DNA of 64,000 nucleotides from NCBI RefSeq assembly GCF_030690045.1, contig NZ_JAUYHK010000022.1, positions 169,978-233,977 on the forward strand. The letters are read 5' to 3'. Positions 56,725 through 64,000 of this stretch are shown here, piece by piece. The position numbers were made by a program, and so were the translations under genes. Below the pieces are notes generated by a model. It was not told the DNA's origin and did no database searches. It worked only from the letters and a program-made list of their open reading frames with translations. The first letter of the stretch is position 1; each line of letters begins with the position of its first letter. This DNA is from Thalassospira sp. (GTDB lineage Bacteria > Pseudomonadota > Alphaproteobacteria > Rhodospirillales > Thalassospiraceae).

Positions 56725-58215
56725 TCAGCGCGCCAAAACGCTGGCAGCCTGTCGCGTCCGGTCTACCGACCCGGCAACAAGACCGGCCGAATCCTGAATA
56801 CCCTTGATGTTTTCGGCAAAAGATTCAACACCCTGCGACATGGTTTGCATATTGTTGGATACATCATTGGTCACGGCACTTTGTTCTTCGACCGCCGATG
56901 AGATGCTGGTGATGCTATCACGCACCGTTTCGACCGACCCGCGAATGGTAACAAGCGCGTCCACCACTTCGGTGGTGATCGACTGAATCCCGGCAATTTC
57001 CCCGGCAATCTGGTCGGTGGCGCGTGCCGCCTGATTGGCAAGGTTTTTCACCTCGTTGGCAACCACGGCAAATCCCTTGCCGGCGTCACCCGCCCGGGCT
57101 GATTCAATGGTGGCATTCAGCGCCAAAAGGTTGATCTGACCGGCAATATTCTGGATGACTTCGACAATATTGCCCATCGATGCCACGACATCGGCCATGC
57201 GCTGGGTCGAACCATTGGCCTCGACCGTCTGGTCAAATACCTGTTCGGTGGCGGTACGCGATTGCGCCATGCTGCGCGAAATTTCGCCAATTGATGCCGA
57301 TAATTCTTCGGCACTTGCGGCAACCGTTTGCACGGTGGCCGCCGTTTCTTCAGAGGCGCTGGTGGCGTGATGAGCAGCTTCTTCAAGCCGTTTGATCGTG
57401 GTGTCGATTTCGCTGAAATTATTGTCGATCATGGATTTCAGTTCGACCAGCAGATTGACCTGATCAGTCACATCGATGGCATATTTGACCACTTTAAACG
57501 GTTTGTCATTAGCGTCGAGAATTGGATTATAGGACGCCTCGATCCACACAACCTTGCCATTCTTGCCGATCCGCTTGAACTGGCGAGCCTGATATTCCCC
57601 GTCATTCAGGGCCTTCCAGAAATCGGTATAATCCCGGCTTTTGGCATAATCGGGTTCGACAAAAATCCTGTGATGTTTGCCTTTGACTTCGTCCAGACGA
57701 TATCCCATGGCATTCAGGAAATTGGCATTCGCATCGACAATCGTACCATCCATCGTAAATTCGATCACCGCCTGCGATTTGCCTATGGCATCAACCTGCC
57801 CCTGAAGATTGGCGCGATCCATCCGGCGTTCGGTAATATCGATGGCAAATTTGACAATTTTAAGCGGCTTGCCATTACTGCCCAATACCGGATTATAGGA
57901 TGCCTCAAGCCAGATGTGCGAACCGTCCTTTGCCACCCGCTGAAACACGGCCTTCTGGTAGGTGCCATCGCGCAGTTTTTTCCAGAAATCCTGATATCCA
58001 GGTGACTCACGTTCGCGATCCGTCACAAAGATACTGTGATGTTTGCCTGCCACTTCACTGGCGCTATAGCCCATCACTTTGAGGAAATTCGGATTGGCCC
58101 GCAAAACCCGGCCATCCAGCGAAAATTCAATCACCGCCATCGAGGCATCCAGCGCCTTCATAACCTGAAGGGCTTCCTGACCTTCTGCGGACCGGAAAAA
58201 GTTCAACAAAGCCAT
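56725..58215 (-). CDS. Soluble methyl-accepting chemotaxis protein with two PAS domains
   Basis: 496 aa, no membrane helix, so a cytoplasmic receptor. Two tandem PAS-PAC modules (about 25-130 and 150-255) are clear duplicates, sharing G-K-H-H, D-F-W-K and I/W-x-E-A-S-Y-N-P and ending in K-F-A-I-D-I-T / K-Y-A-I-D-V-T. The signalling tip in the MCP domain reads [18 protein letters not shown] 58215 is used; 58230 is also in frame. PAS cofactors (heme or flavin) cannot be read. Probably energy or redox taxis. Confidence 0.93.
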   Translation of the reverse strand: MALLNFFRSAEGQEALQVMKALDASMAVIEFSLDGRVLRANPNFLKVMGYSASEVAGKHHSIFVTDRERESPGYQDFWKKLRDGTYQKAVFQRVAKDGSHIWLEASYNPVLGSNGKPLKIVKFAIDITERRMDRANLQGQVDAIGKSQAVIEFTMDGTIVDANANFLNAMGYRLDEVKGKHHRIFVEPDYAKSRDYTDFWKALNDGEYQARQFKRIGKNGKVVWIEASYNPILDANDKPFKVVKYAIDVTDQVNLLVELKSMIDNNFSEIDTTIKRLEEAAHHATSASEETAATVQTVAASAEELSASIGEISRSMAQSRTATEQVFDQTVEANGSTQRMADVVASMGNIVEVIQNIAGQINLLALNATIESARAGDAGKGFAVVANEVKNLANQAARATDQIAGEIAGIQSITTEVVDALVTIRGSVETVRDSITSISSAVEEQSAVTNDVSNNMQTMSQGVESFAENIKGIQDSAGLVAGSVDRTRQAASVLAR

Positions 58216-58399
58216 CGCACGAATCCTCATACTGAAACATCCAAAGGTATGTAACCTACCCTTAAGGGTCTTATACCGATACCTATACTAACCTAAAACG
58301 ATTTTGGCGCATAGCACAGATGCAATTATATCTTGCAGGTTGTGATCGGGGCCACAGAAGGAAGGTCAAATAGCTATACGGAATGGGGGGATGTCTGGA

Positions 58400-58852
58400 T
58401 CAGGAAGGCCAATCGGCCAGATAACGCGACAGGTCGGGATGGGCATCTTTTTCGGAAATTACCCGCCCGGATACCGACATCCCGGCCAAACGAGTCGAAT
58501 CGGGGTTTCCGGTCACAAGAGGGTGCCAGTCGGGCAGGTCCGTTCCTTCGTTGATCAAACGATACGCACATGTCGAGGGCATCCACGACAATTCATCAAG
58601 ATTGTCGGGTGATAAAATCACGCAATCGGGCACCAGAACGCTGCGATTGGGATAATCCTTGCAACGACAGGAGGTACAATCAAACAACAGGCAGCCGACG
58701 GTGGTATAAAATACCTCGTCTGTGTCTTCGTCCTGCAATTTGTGCAGGCAACATTTCCCGCAACCGTCACACAGGGATTCCCATTCTGCCGAACTCATCT
58801 CGCGCAGGGATTTGGTTTTCCAAAAGGGGGAATTATCCGGTTGATCGGTCAT
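58400..58852 (-). CDS. YcgN/UPF0260 family cysteine-rich protein
   Basis: 150 aa with eight conserved Cys, including C-D-G-C-G-K-C-C (28-35), C-L-L-F-D-C-T-S-C-R-C (53-64) and D-C-V-I-L. Members are small proteins likely binding a metal cluster; function not established. Isolated gene between an MCP and cobB, upstream of the MCP on the same strand but 185 bp away. Confidence 0.87.
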   Translation of the reverse strand: MTDQPDNSPFWKTKSLREMSSAEWESLCDGCGKCCLHKLQDEDTDEVFYTTVGCLLFDCTSCRCKDYPNRSVLVPDCVILSPDNLDELSWMPSTCAYRLINEGTDLPDWHPLVTGNPDSTRLAGMSVSGRVISEKDAHPDLSRYLADWPS

Positions 58853-58919
58853 CTTGCTCTCTCTGCCTCGGCGTCACCGACCCTGACGGGGATCGGTTGT
58901 CTTGTCTGTTTATACAGGA

Positions 58920-60251
58920 TTATGTCGCCGCCGCACAGATCAGGTGCAAAAAGGAACCAAACACCGATCCGTTGATCAGACCGGTTTCGCCCAAATTCCG
59001 GCCATCGGCGGTGGTCGCCGTCAGCCATCCCGGCCCGTCGGCGCGCAGGGTCCGGGCATAATGGAATTCATGACCGCGCCACCGGTCCCCGACCCCGCCC
59101 AACCGGTTTTCACGGGTCAAAGTCATATCGCGATAGCCCAGATGTAATTCACGGTCGGCAAAACTGGTGACCAGCGGCAACAAACCCGCCATTGCATGGG
59201 CATGCCCCGCCCCGTCAATCAGGGTGTCGCCCAGCACCATATAGCCCCCGCATTCGCCGTAAACCGGGATATCCCGGGCAGCGGCCCGATGCAGGGCGGA
59301 TTTGAAATTTTCGGCGGCGGCCAATACCCCGCCATATAATTCCGGATAACCGCCCGGCAGATACACCGCATCGCAACCGGCATCGGGCCCCTGATCGGCA
59401 AGGGGCGAGAAAAACGACAGTTCCGCCCCCTGATCGCGCCAGTCGTCCATCAGATGCGGATAGGCAAAGGCAAAAGCATCGTCGCGGGCAATGGCAATAC
59501 GATGTCCCAAGGGAGCAATCATGCCCGCCCGTGTATCTGACACAGCAATTTCACCGGTTTGGGCGGGCGGAATCAGGGCCTGCAAGGCGGCCAGATCAAT
59601 ATCCTCGGCGATGATGGTGGCGGCGCGTTGCAAAAAACCGTCCAGTCCGGCATGCTCGGAGGCCTGCACCAGCCCCAGATGCCGTTCGGGCAAAACCAGA
59701 TCATCGTGGCGGCGAACCGCGCCCAGAACGGGAATATCGGGTATGGCTTTGGCACAGGCCGCAACGATCATATCGCGATGTCGGGAACTGCCGACCTTGT
59801 TCAAAATCACCCCGGCAATCCGGACATCGCGGCGAAAATGTGCAAATCCGGCGATCACAGCGGCGGCCGATGCCGCCTGCCCGCGCACATCCATCACCAG
59901 AACCACCGGCCAGTTCATGAGGGCGGCCAGATCGGCGCTGGCACCGCTGCCATCCGCCGCACCGTCAAACAGGCCCATCGCCGCCTCGCAGATCATCACA
60001 CGCCCCCCGGCAACCTGCCGGGCGGCCAGACGATTGATCTGGGTGGAACTCATCGCCCACGGGTCAAGATTGATGCAGCTTTGGCGGCTGGCGGCGGCCT
60101 GAAAGGCCGGATCGATATAATCCGGCCCGGCCTTGGCGGCGGTCACGGCAATGCCGCGATTGGCAAGGGCGCGCAAAATGGCCAGCGTGATCACCGTCTT
60201 GCCACTGTTGGAAGACGGGGCGGCAATCATCAGGCCGGGAAGATGTGGCAT
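58920..60251 (-). CDS. cobB: Cobyrinic/hydrogenobyrinic acid a,c-diamide synthase
   Basis: Amidates the a and c side chains of hydrogenobyrinic (aerobic) or cobyrinic (anaerobic) acid using glutamine and ATP in cobalamin synthesis. An N-terminal P-loop-like S-S-N-S-G-K-T (12-18) and a C-terminal type I GATase with Cys in Y-G-E-C-G-G-Y-M (about 332) are present. 443 aa. ATGs at 60254 and 60251; AGGA spacing favours 60251. Followed by SCO-type gene upstream on the same strand; cobA lies further upstream. Confidence 0.92.
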   Translation of the reverse strand: MPHLPGLMIAAPSSNSGKTVITLAILRALANRGIAVTAAKAGPDYIDPAFQAAASRQSCINLDPWAMSSTQINRLAARQVAGGRVMICEAAMGLFDGAADGSGASADLAALMNWPVVLVMDVRGQAASAAAVIAGFAHFRRDVRIAGVILNKVGSSRHRDMIVAACAKAIPDIPVLGAVRRHDDLVLPERHLGLVQASEHAGLDGFLQRAATIIAEDIDLAALQALIPPAQTGEIAVSDTRAGMIAPLGHRIAIARDDAFAFAYPHLMDDWRDQGAELSFFSPLADQGPDAGCDAVYLPGGYPELYGGVLAAAENFKSALHRAAARDIPVYGECGGYMVLGDTLIDGAGHAHAMAGLLPLVTSFADRELHLGYRDMTLTRENRLGGVGDRWRGHEFHYARTLRADGPGWLTATTADGRNLGETGLINGSVFGSFLHLICAAAT

Positions 60252-60281
60252 CATCAATCCTGTTCCCGCCCTGTGGCGCAA

Positions 60282-60911
60282 TCAGCTGTTTTCGACAACT
60301 TTGGTAATGCCCGCCGCAATATTTTCCGGCGTTTCACCATAATTGAAATGGCGGACATATTGCCCGTCCGGTCCCATCAGATAGATAAAGGACGAATGAT
60401 CCATCAGATAGGCATCGGAATCTTCGGCCTGACCCTCGTCAAAGGCCTTGGCGTAATAAACGCGGTAGGCCTTGGCCGCCGCCGTTGTCTGTGCCTCTGT
60501 GCCGGTCAGACCGATCAGGCGGTCATGAAAATGCGGGACATAAGACGCCATCGCCTCGACATCGTCGCGTTCCGGGTCCACGGTGATGAAAATCGGCTGA
60601 ACCTGTTGTGCCACATCCGCATCAAGCAAATCCAGCCCGGCAGACATCGCCTGCAATTCGGTCGGGCAGACATCCGGGCAGAAGGTATAGCCGAAATATA
60701 CCAGCATGTATTTCCCGGCAAAATCCTGTTCAGTGCGGGTTTGCCCAGCCTGATCGATCAGTTCAAACGACCCGCCGATGCTGGCCGTGCCGGTCGAGGT
60801 CACAGCAGACGATACCGGCGCATGCCCGCCCACGCCCAACAGGCGATAGCCAAACCCGATACCCAGCACCAGCACAATGGCGACGACGACCAGAAGCGTT
60901 CTTCTCTGCAC
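60282..60911 (-). CDS. SCO1/SenC/PrrC copper chaperone
   Basis: Membrane-anchored thioredoxin-fold copper chaperone assembling the Cu-A centre of cytochrome oxidase. One N-terminal helix (5-25), then the motif C-P-D-V-C-P (about 77-82) and the third ligand His in L-M-D-H-S-S-F. 209 aa, GTG start. Not next to oxidase genes; its neighbours are cobB and a SafE-like protein. It could also support Cu-A delivery to NosZ, but that is inference. Confidence 0.92.
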   Translation of the reverse strand: MQRRTLLVVVAIVLVLGIGFGYRLLGVGGHAPVSSAVTSTGTASIGGSFELIDQAGQTRTEQDFAGKYMLVYFGYTFCPDVCPTELQAMSAGLDLLDADVAQQVQPIFITVDPERDDVEAMASYVPHFHDRLIGLTGTEAQTTAAAKAYRVYYAKAFDEGQAEDSDAYLMDHSSFIYLMGPDGQYVRHFNYGETPENIAAGITKVVENS

Positions 60912-61037
60912 AATTCACCTGTCTGCTTTGGAGATGCCACAATTTCCGGCACATCCCTGTTAACATGTTGGGGGCACTATAAAGTGCGCGTGGTCTGTTG
61001 CAACATCCGATGTCATGACATGATTTTATGTCGGGTT

Positions 61038-61838
61038 TCAGGCAATCTGACCATAGGCCAGAACCGCCAGAACCAGCGCATTGGCAATCATCAATCCCCG
61101 CCCGACCGGCGTCATCACCGCCCGAAACCGGCCTGCGGCAAAATGGCCCAGCATGCCGGTCACCACCAGCATCGGCACCGTACCAAGGCCAAAGGCCGCC
61201 ATCACAAAACCGCCCGACAGCGCCGACCCGCCCGCCGCCGCCAGCATCAGCGCCCCGTAAATCAGCCCGCATGGAATAAAACCCAACATGATGCCCAGCC
61301 CGTACCCCCGCACGCCATAAGGGGCGGCAAATAACGGGCGCAAACGATCGCCAATCAGGCGGTTCCACCACAAGCCGATTTTACCGCTTATCGCACCCTG
61401 TCCCTGCGGTTTCGCCTGCGACAGGCCCAGATGCGGCACCAGCCCGGTCACCCCGTAAATCAGGAAAAACAGCGCAGCCAGAACCAGCAAAACCGGGGTC
61501 AGCCACGCAATTTGCACCAGTGCCGAGATGCTATCGGCAAAATAACCGGCCAGAATCCCCATAAGTGTATAGGTGGTCAGTCGGCCAAAATGATAGGGCA
61601 GCAGGGCCGCCCCGGTCAGACGCCGCCATTCGCGCATTTTTTCCAGCGGCACATTTTCCATTCGCGCCGTCACCTGGCTGATGACAAACGGGCCGCACAT
61701 GCCGATGCAATGGGTCACACTGCCGACCAGACCGGCCAGCAAGGCGGTGATCATCACCCCGCCATCCTGCCGGATGACCGTGCTGCATTGCGCCCAGCCC
61801 GCCTCGATGATGCGGATCAATATCTGTTGTTCGTCCAT
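61038..61838 (-). CDS. SafE/COG2836-type membrane protein, metal-related
   Basis: About 266-aa inner-membrane protein with six or more helices. The first helix contains G-S-V-T-H-C-I-G-M-C-G-P (His-Cys and Cys suited to Cu(I)), repeated in the second half as F-I-P-C-G-L-I-Y-G-A-L. These features match the COG2836 group linked to cytochrome cbb3 oxidase and copper handling. The frame is open to 61997; ATG 61838 with GGGA upstream is preferred. Next to the SCO gene, which supports a copper role. Confidence 0.82.
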   Translation of the reverse strand: MDEQQILIRIIEAGWAQCSTVIRQDGGVMITALLAGLVGSVTHCIGMCGPFVISQVTARMENVPLEKMREWRRLTGAALLPYHFGRLTTYTLMGILAGYFADSISALVQIAWLTPVLLVLAALFFLIYGVTGLVPHLGLSQAKPQGQGAISGKIGLWWNRLIGDRLRPLFAAPYGVRGYGLGIMLGFIPCGLIYGALMLAAAGGSALSGGFVMAAFGLGTVPMLVVTGMLGHFAAGRFRAVMTPVGRGLMIANALVLAVLAYGQIA

Positions 61839-61941
61839 CGTCATTCCCGTTACAGACCGGCGCACGGGCGGGCCGGATCGTGGATGCGATTGTGCCGGGC
61901 GCACCGCCAGACGACAACGATATATATCAATATCGGAAAAT

Positions 61942-62865
61942 TCAGTCTTTGCCACCGGCGGGGGCCAGCAAATCGAGAATCCGGTCAAACGGTACATTGC
62001 GCACCGTTTTCACATCATCTTGCGGTGACAGCCAGTTCAACCGGTCGCGCAAATCCACCACCTTGCCGACAATACAGACCGCCGGGGGTTCCAGATTGGC
62101 CTTTTCCACATCATCGGCGGCATTGGCCAGCGTGGTGATCAGGATGTGCTGATCGGCGGTGGTGGCCCGGCTGATGATGGCGACCGGTTCATCGCCGGTG
62201 CGGCCATTGGCCATCAGTTCGCCGGAAATGCGCCGCAGATGTTTCATCGCCATATACATCACCAGCACCGGTGCGCCCTGTGCCAGGGCGGCCCAGTTGA
62301 TGTTGTCGGGGACCTCGCCACTGGCACCGTGGCCGGTGACAAAGGTCACCGATGAATTGCAATCGCGATGCGTGGTGGGAATCCCGGCATAGGCGGCCCC
62401 GGCAATCCCGGCGGTAATGCCCGGCACCACCCGGAACGGCACCCCATGTTCCACCAGAGTCAGGCCTTCTTCGCCGCCCCGGCCAAACACAAACGGATCG
62501 CCGCCCTTGAGACGCAAAACCCGCAATCCCTGTTGCGCCAGTTCGACCAGATACAGCGAAATATCGGCCTGTTTGGCCGATGGACGTCCGCCGCGCTTGC
62601 CCGCATAAATCCGCTGGGCCTCGGGCCGCAACAATTTCAATATCCGGTCATCAACCAGCGCATCATAGACGACGATATCGGCCTGCTGCATGGCATTGAC
62701 CGCATGCAGGGTCAACAAACCGGGGTCACCCGGCCCGGCCCCGACCAGCCAGACCCAGCCCGGTTCAAAAACAGGAAAATCAATACCCAGTGTTGCCATC
62801 CGTTCGTGCGCGCCCTTGTCGTCCTGTATCCATAGCGGTGATGTCTTGTGCCTATCATGTTCCAT
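61942..62865 (-). CDS. cobA: Uroporphyrinogen-III C-methyltransferase
   Basis: SAM-dependent bis-methylation of uroporphyrinogen III to precorrin-2, the branch point of cobalamin and siroheme. Motifs: V-G-A-G-P-G-D-P-G-L-L-T (about 41-52), Y-D-A-L-V, L-K-G-G-D-P-F-V-F-G-R-G-G-E-E and P-G-I-T-A-G-I-A. 307 aa is about 40-50 residues longer than the minimal CobA, with a short N-terminal extension. Stand-alone, without CysG oxidase domains. Divergent from cobK (141-bp spacer). Confidence 0.95.
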   Translation of the reverse strand: MEHDRHKTSPLWIQDDKGAHERMATLGIDFPVFEPGWVWLVGAGPGDPGLLTLHAVNAMQQADIVVYDALVDDRILKLLRPEAQRIYAGKRGGRPSAKQADISLYLVELAQQGLRVLRLKGGDPFVFGRGGEEGLTLVEHGVPFRVVPGITAGIAGAAYAGIPTTHRDCNSSVTFVTGHGASGEVPDNINWAALAQGAPVLVMYMAMKHLRRISGELMANGRTGDEPVAIISRATTADQHILITTLANAADDVEKANLEPPAVCIVGKVVDLRDRLNWLSPQDDVKTVRNVPFDRILDLLAPAGGKD

Positions 62866-63006
62866 CCCGCAGGGAAATATATCTGATCAATACCGCGCAA
62901 GACGAAAATCGGGAACCTTTTCCATGACGGGGCGTTTTCAACACGGGCTTTTCTGTCCCATGCGCCATTCCTGCCAACCCCGCCATCTTGATCGAAACAT
63001 TACATC

Positions 63007-63801
63007 ATGTCCGACAGCACGCCCTTTCGCCGCAACCATCCGACGCGCCCGTTGCATGTCCTGATTTTTGGCGGGACCCGTGATGCCAACACCATTGCCC
63101 GCCGCCTGCGCGAGGAATTTGGCCAGAATATCCGCCTGCAATTGTCGCTGTCGGAACGGGACCGTGCGCCGCGCCTGCCCAAGGGTGTGCCGGTGCGCAT
63201 CGGGCCGTTTGACGGCCCCGAGGATATCATTGCCCTGATCGGGGCGGACCGGATTGATCTGGTGATTGATGCCACTGATTCCTTTGCCACCAAAATATCG
63301 CAGTGCGTTGCCCAGGCCTGTCAGGCGGCGCTGACCCCGTGCATCCAGTTTCGCCGTCCGGCATGGCGACCGGGGCCCGATGACAACTGGACATCGGTTT
63401 ACAGCATGGAAGAAGCCGCAAAAGCCCTACGCCATCGTGGCAGTCGCGCCCTGGTCGCGGTGGGTCGTCAGGAACTGGACCGATTCGGTGATCTTCCCGA
63501 TATCTGGCTTCTGGTACGCACGGTCGAAGCGCCCAAGCATACCTTTGACATCGCGCGGGGCGACTGGCTGTTTGTGCGCGGCCCGTTTTCGGTGGAGGGC
63601 GAAATTGAACTGCTGGAACGACACGGCATCGATATTATTGTCTGTAAAAACAATGGAGGGACGGCCAATCAGGGCAAACTGGTTGCCGCCCGCCGCCTGA
63701 AAATTCCGGTGATCATGGTCGAACGCCCGGCCATGCAGCCGGTCGATCAGGCACAGGACATCGGCCAAGTCGTTGAAAAAATTCGGGTTTCCATGGCCTG
63801 A
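63007..63801 (+). CDS. cobK: Precorrin-6A reductase
   Basis: NAD(P)H-dependent reduction of precorrin-6A to dihydro form in cobalamin biosynthesis. N-terminal Rossmann start L-I-F-G-G-T-R-D-A-N-T-I-A (18-30); D-A-T-D-S-F-A-T-K-I-S and V-C-K-N-N-G-G-T-A-N-Q-G-K (about 221-233) are CobK/CbiJ hallmarks. 264 aa. Opposite strand to cobA; downstream is the second copy of the LexA-box repeat. Confidence 0.95.
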   Translation: MSDSTPFRRNHPTRPLHVLIFGGTRDANTIARRLREEFGQNIRLQLSLSERDRAPRLPKGVPVRIGPFDGPEDIIALIGADRIDLVIDATDSFATKISQCVAQACQAALTPCIQFRRPAWRPGPDDNWTSVYSMEEAAKALRHRGSRALVAVGRQELDRFGDLPDIWLLVRTVEAPKHTFDIARGDWLFVRGPFSVEGEIELLERHGIDIIVCKNNGGTANQGKLVAARRLKIPVIMVERPAMQPVDQAQDIGQVVEKIRVSMA

Positions 63802-63828
63802 CAAATTATTTTCCGAAAACTGAAAAAA

Positions 63829-63843
63829 GTTCTTGATTTGTTC
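63829..63843 (+). promoter_or_regulatory. LexA (SOS) box over a -35 element, copy B
   Basis: GTTC-TTGATTT-GTTC. The embedded TTGATT (63833-63838) is a -35 with a 17-bp spacer and -10 CATAAC (63856-63861). One base differs from the other two boxes (TTGATTT against TTGATAT). Confidence 0.7.
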
Positions 63844-63867
63844 TTTTCGCTGTGGCATAACAGAAAA

Positions 63868-63932
63868 ATCAACGGGGCAAATGCGCCCGGACCGAAACCC
63901 GCAAGGCACCCTGCCTTGCGGGTTTTTGCGTT
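63868..63932 (+). ncRNA. Candidate SOS-controlled small RNA, copy B
   Basis: Predicted transcript of about 65 nt from the promoter above to the terminator at 63895-63925 and its T-rich tail. Sequence and layout match copy A; one stem pair changes from A-T to G-C with both arms altered, which supports a conserved RNA structure. Confidence 0.45.
63895..63925 (+). terminator. Strong hairpin terminator in repeat copy B
   Basis: Perfect 14-bp stem AAACCCGCAAGGCA / TGCCTTGCGGGTTT with a CCC loop, followed by TTGCGTTT. Confidence 0.85.
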
Positions 63933-63949
63933 TGGGCCAGAGGAAAGAG

Positions 63950-64000
63950 ATGATGATGCAGCGATACAAAGACAGACAGGGCGGCGGGGAAACCCGCAAG
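63950..64000 (+). CDS. Small ORF of the LexA-box repeat, copy B (3' end outside window)
   Basis: Three ATGs (63950, 63953, 63956) after AGGA, then Q-R-Y-K-D-R-Q-G-G-G-E-T-R-K to the window edge. The first ten residues equal those of copy A. Coding status is uncertain: no codon-usage test was possible and no family is recognised. Confidence 0.3.
   Translation, partial: MMMQRYKDRQGGGETRK

Larger units (their letters stand above)
63810..64000 (+). repeat. LexA-box intergenic repeat, copy B (runs off the window)
   Basis: Same elements, same order and near-identical bases as copy A (29713-29990), but read on the plus strand: ATTATTTTCCG, LexA box (63829-63843), promoter, about 60 nt, 14-bp terminator stem, small ORF start. 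It lies just after cobK in the same direction. The right boundary is outside the window. Confidence 0.85.

Noticed and set aside
62866..63006. Cobalamin riboswitch between cobA and cobK
   Set aside because: No B12-box-like sequence or room for the roughly 200-nt aptamer.
63427..63999. ORF antisense to cobK and repeat copy B, whose C-terminal third matches an ORF at 29697-30092 across copy A
   Set aside because: The similarity comes from the shared repeat read on the other strand. Each ORF is in a frame antisense to a promoter, a terminator and a certain gene, with no start signal of its own.

Overview
The window looks like the chromosome of a marine, facultatively denitrifying alphaproteobacterium of the Rhodospirillales type; gene content and protein sequence fit Thalassospira or a close relative. 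This is inferred from the Tat-dependent clade I nos cluster with nosX, the dnaA/dnaN/recF/gyrB block beside rpsT, an enoyl-CoA hydratase and mutM, the ihfB-sppA-rpsA-cmk-aroA block, the FYDLN-acid protein and the hsp20-DUF1150 pair. No rRNA, IS element, prophage or CRISPR array was seen.

Layout. 1-8.5 kb: nosRZDFYLX (nosR is cut by the window edge), the nitrous oxide reductase operon with Cu-site assembly and flavinylation functions. 8.5-19.3 kb: D-amino-acid dehydrogenase with a divergent Lrp regulator, truA, argG, a YgjP-type metallopeptidase, a LysE exporter, and a LysR-controlled tripartite tricarboxylate transporter ending in an ArgE-like M20 hydrolase. 19.3-23.5 kb: two adjacent class A PBPs, of which the second has lost key catalytic residues. 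23.8-29.6 kb: a UgpABCE-type sugar or glycerol-phosphate ABC operon headed by a LOG-like protein and flanked by a divergent DeoR regulator. 30-37.3 kb: gyrB, recF, dnaN, dnaA, rpsT. 37.4-48.3 kb: housekeeping genes (enoyl-CoA hydratase, mutM, TauE/SafE, MFS, pyrF, lapA-like, ihfB, sppA, rpsA, cmk, aroA). 48.6-51 kb: FYDLN protein, tRNA-Ala(GGC), a low-GC two-gene insertion and a TPR-methyltransferase. 51.2-58.9 kb: a split YeeE/YedE transporter, a GATase, a membrane-anchored ferredoxin-cyclase fusion, Hsp20/DUF1150 with a probable RNA thermometer, an MBL hydrolase, a soluble double-PAS MCP and a YcgN-type Cys-rich protein. 58.9-63.8 kb: cobB, SCO, a SafE-like membrane protein, cobA, cobK.

Most unusual signal. 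Three alphaproteobacterial LexA boxes (GTTC-N7-GTTC) occur at 29934-29948, 49984-49998 and 63829-63843. In each the box overlaps the -35 of a promoter-like sequence with a 17-bp spacer. Two of them lie in opposite-facing copies of one intergenic repeat (about 29713-29990 and 63810 to beyond the window edge). Each copy has LexA box, promoter, about 60 nt, a very strong terminator hairpin showing one compensatory base-pair change, and then a tiny conserved ORF beginning M-M-M-Q-R-Y-K-D-R-Q. The third box drives the low-GC operon beside tRNA-Ala, which encodes a zinc-ribbon protein and a small single-span membrane protein. Together these suggest an SOS-controlled small-RNA or small-protein repeat family and an SOS-controlled accessory gene pair, neither of which I can match to a described system.

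A second notable regulatory element is the hsp20 leader: a heat-shock sigma-factor promoter followed by about 100 nt ending in a hairpin that covers the Shine-Dalgarno and carries the UYGCU motif of ROSE thermometers.
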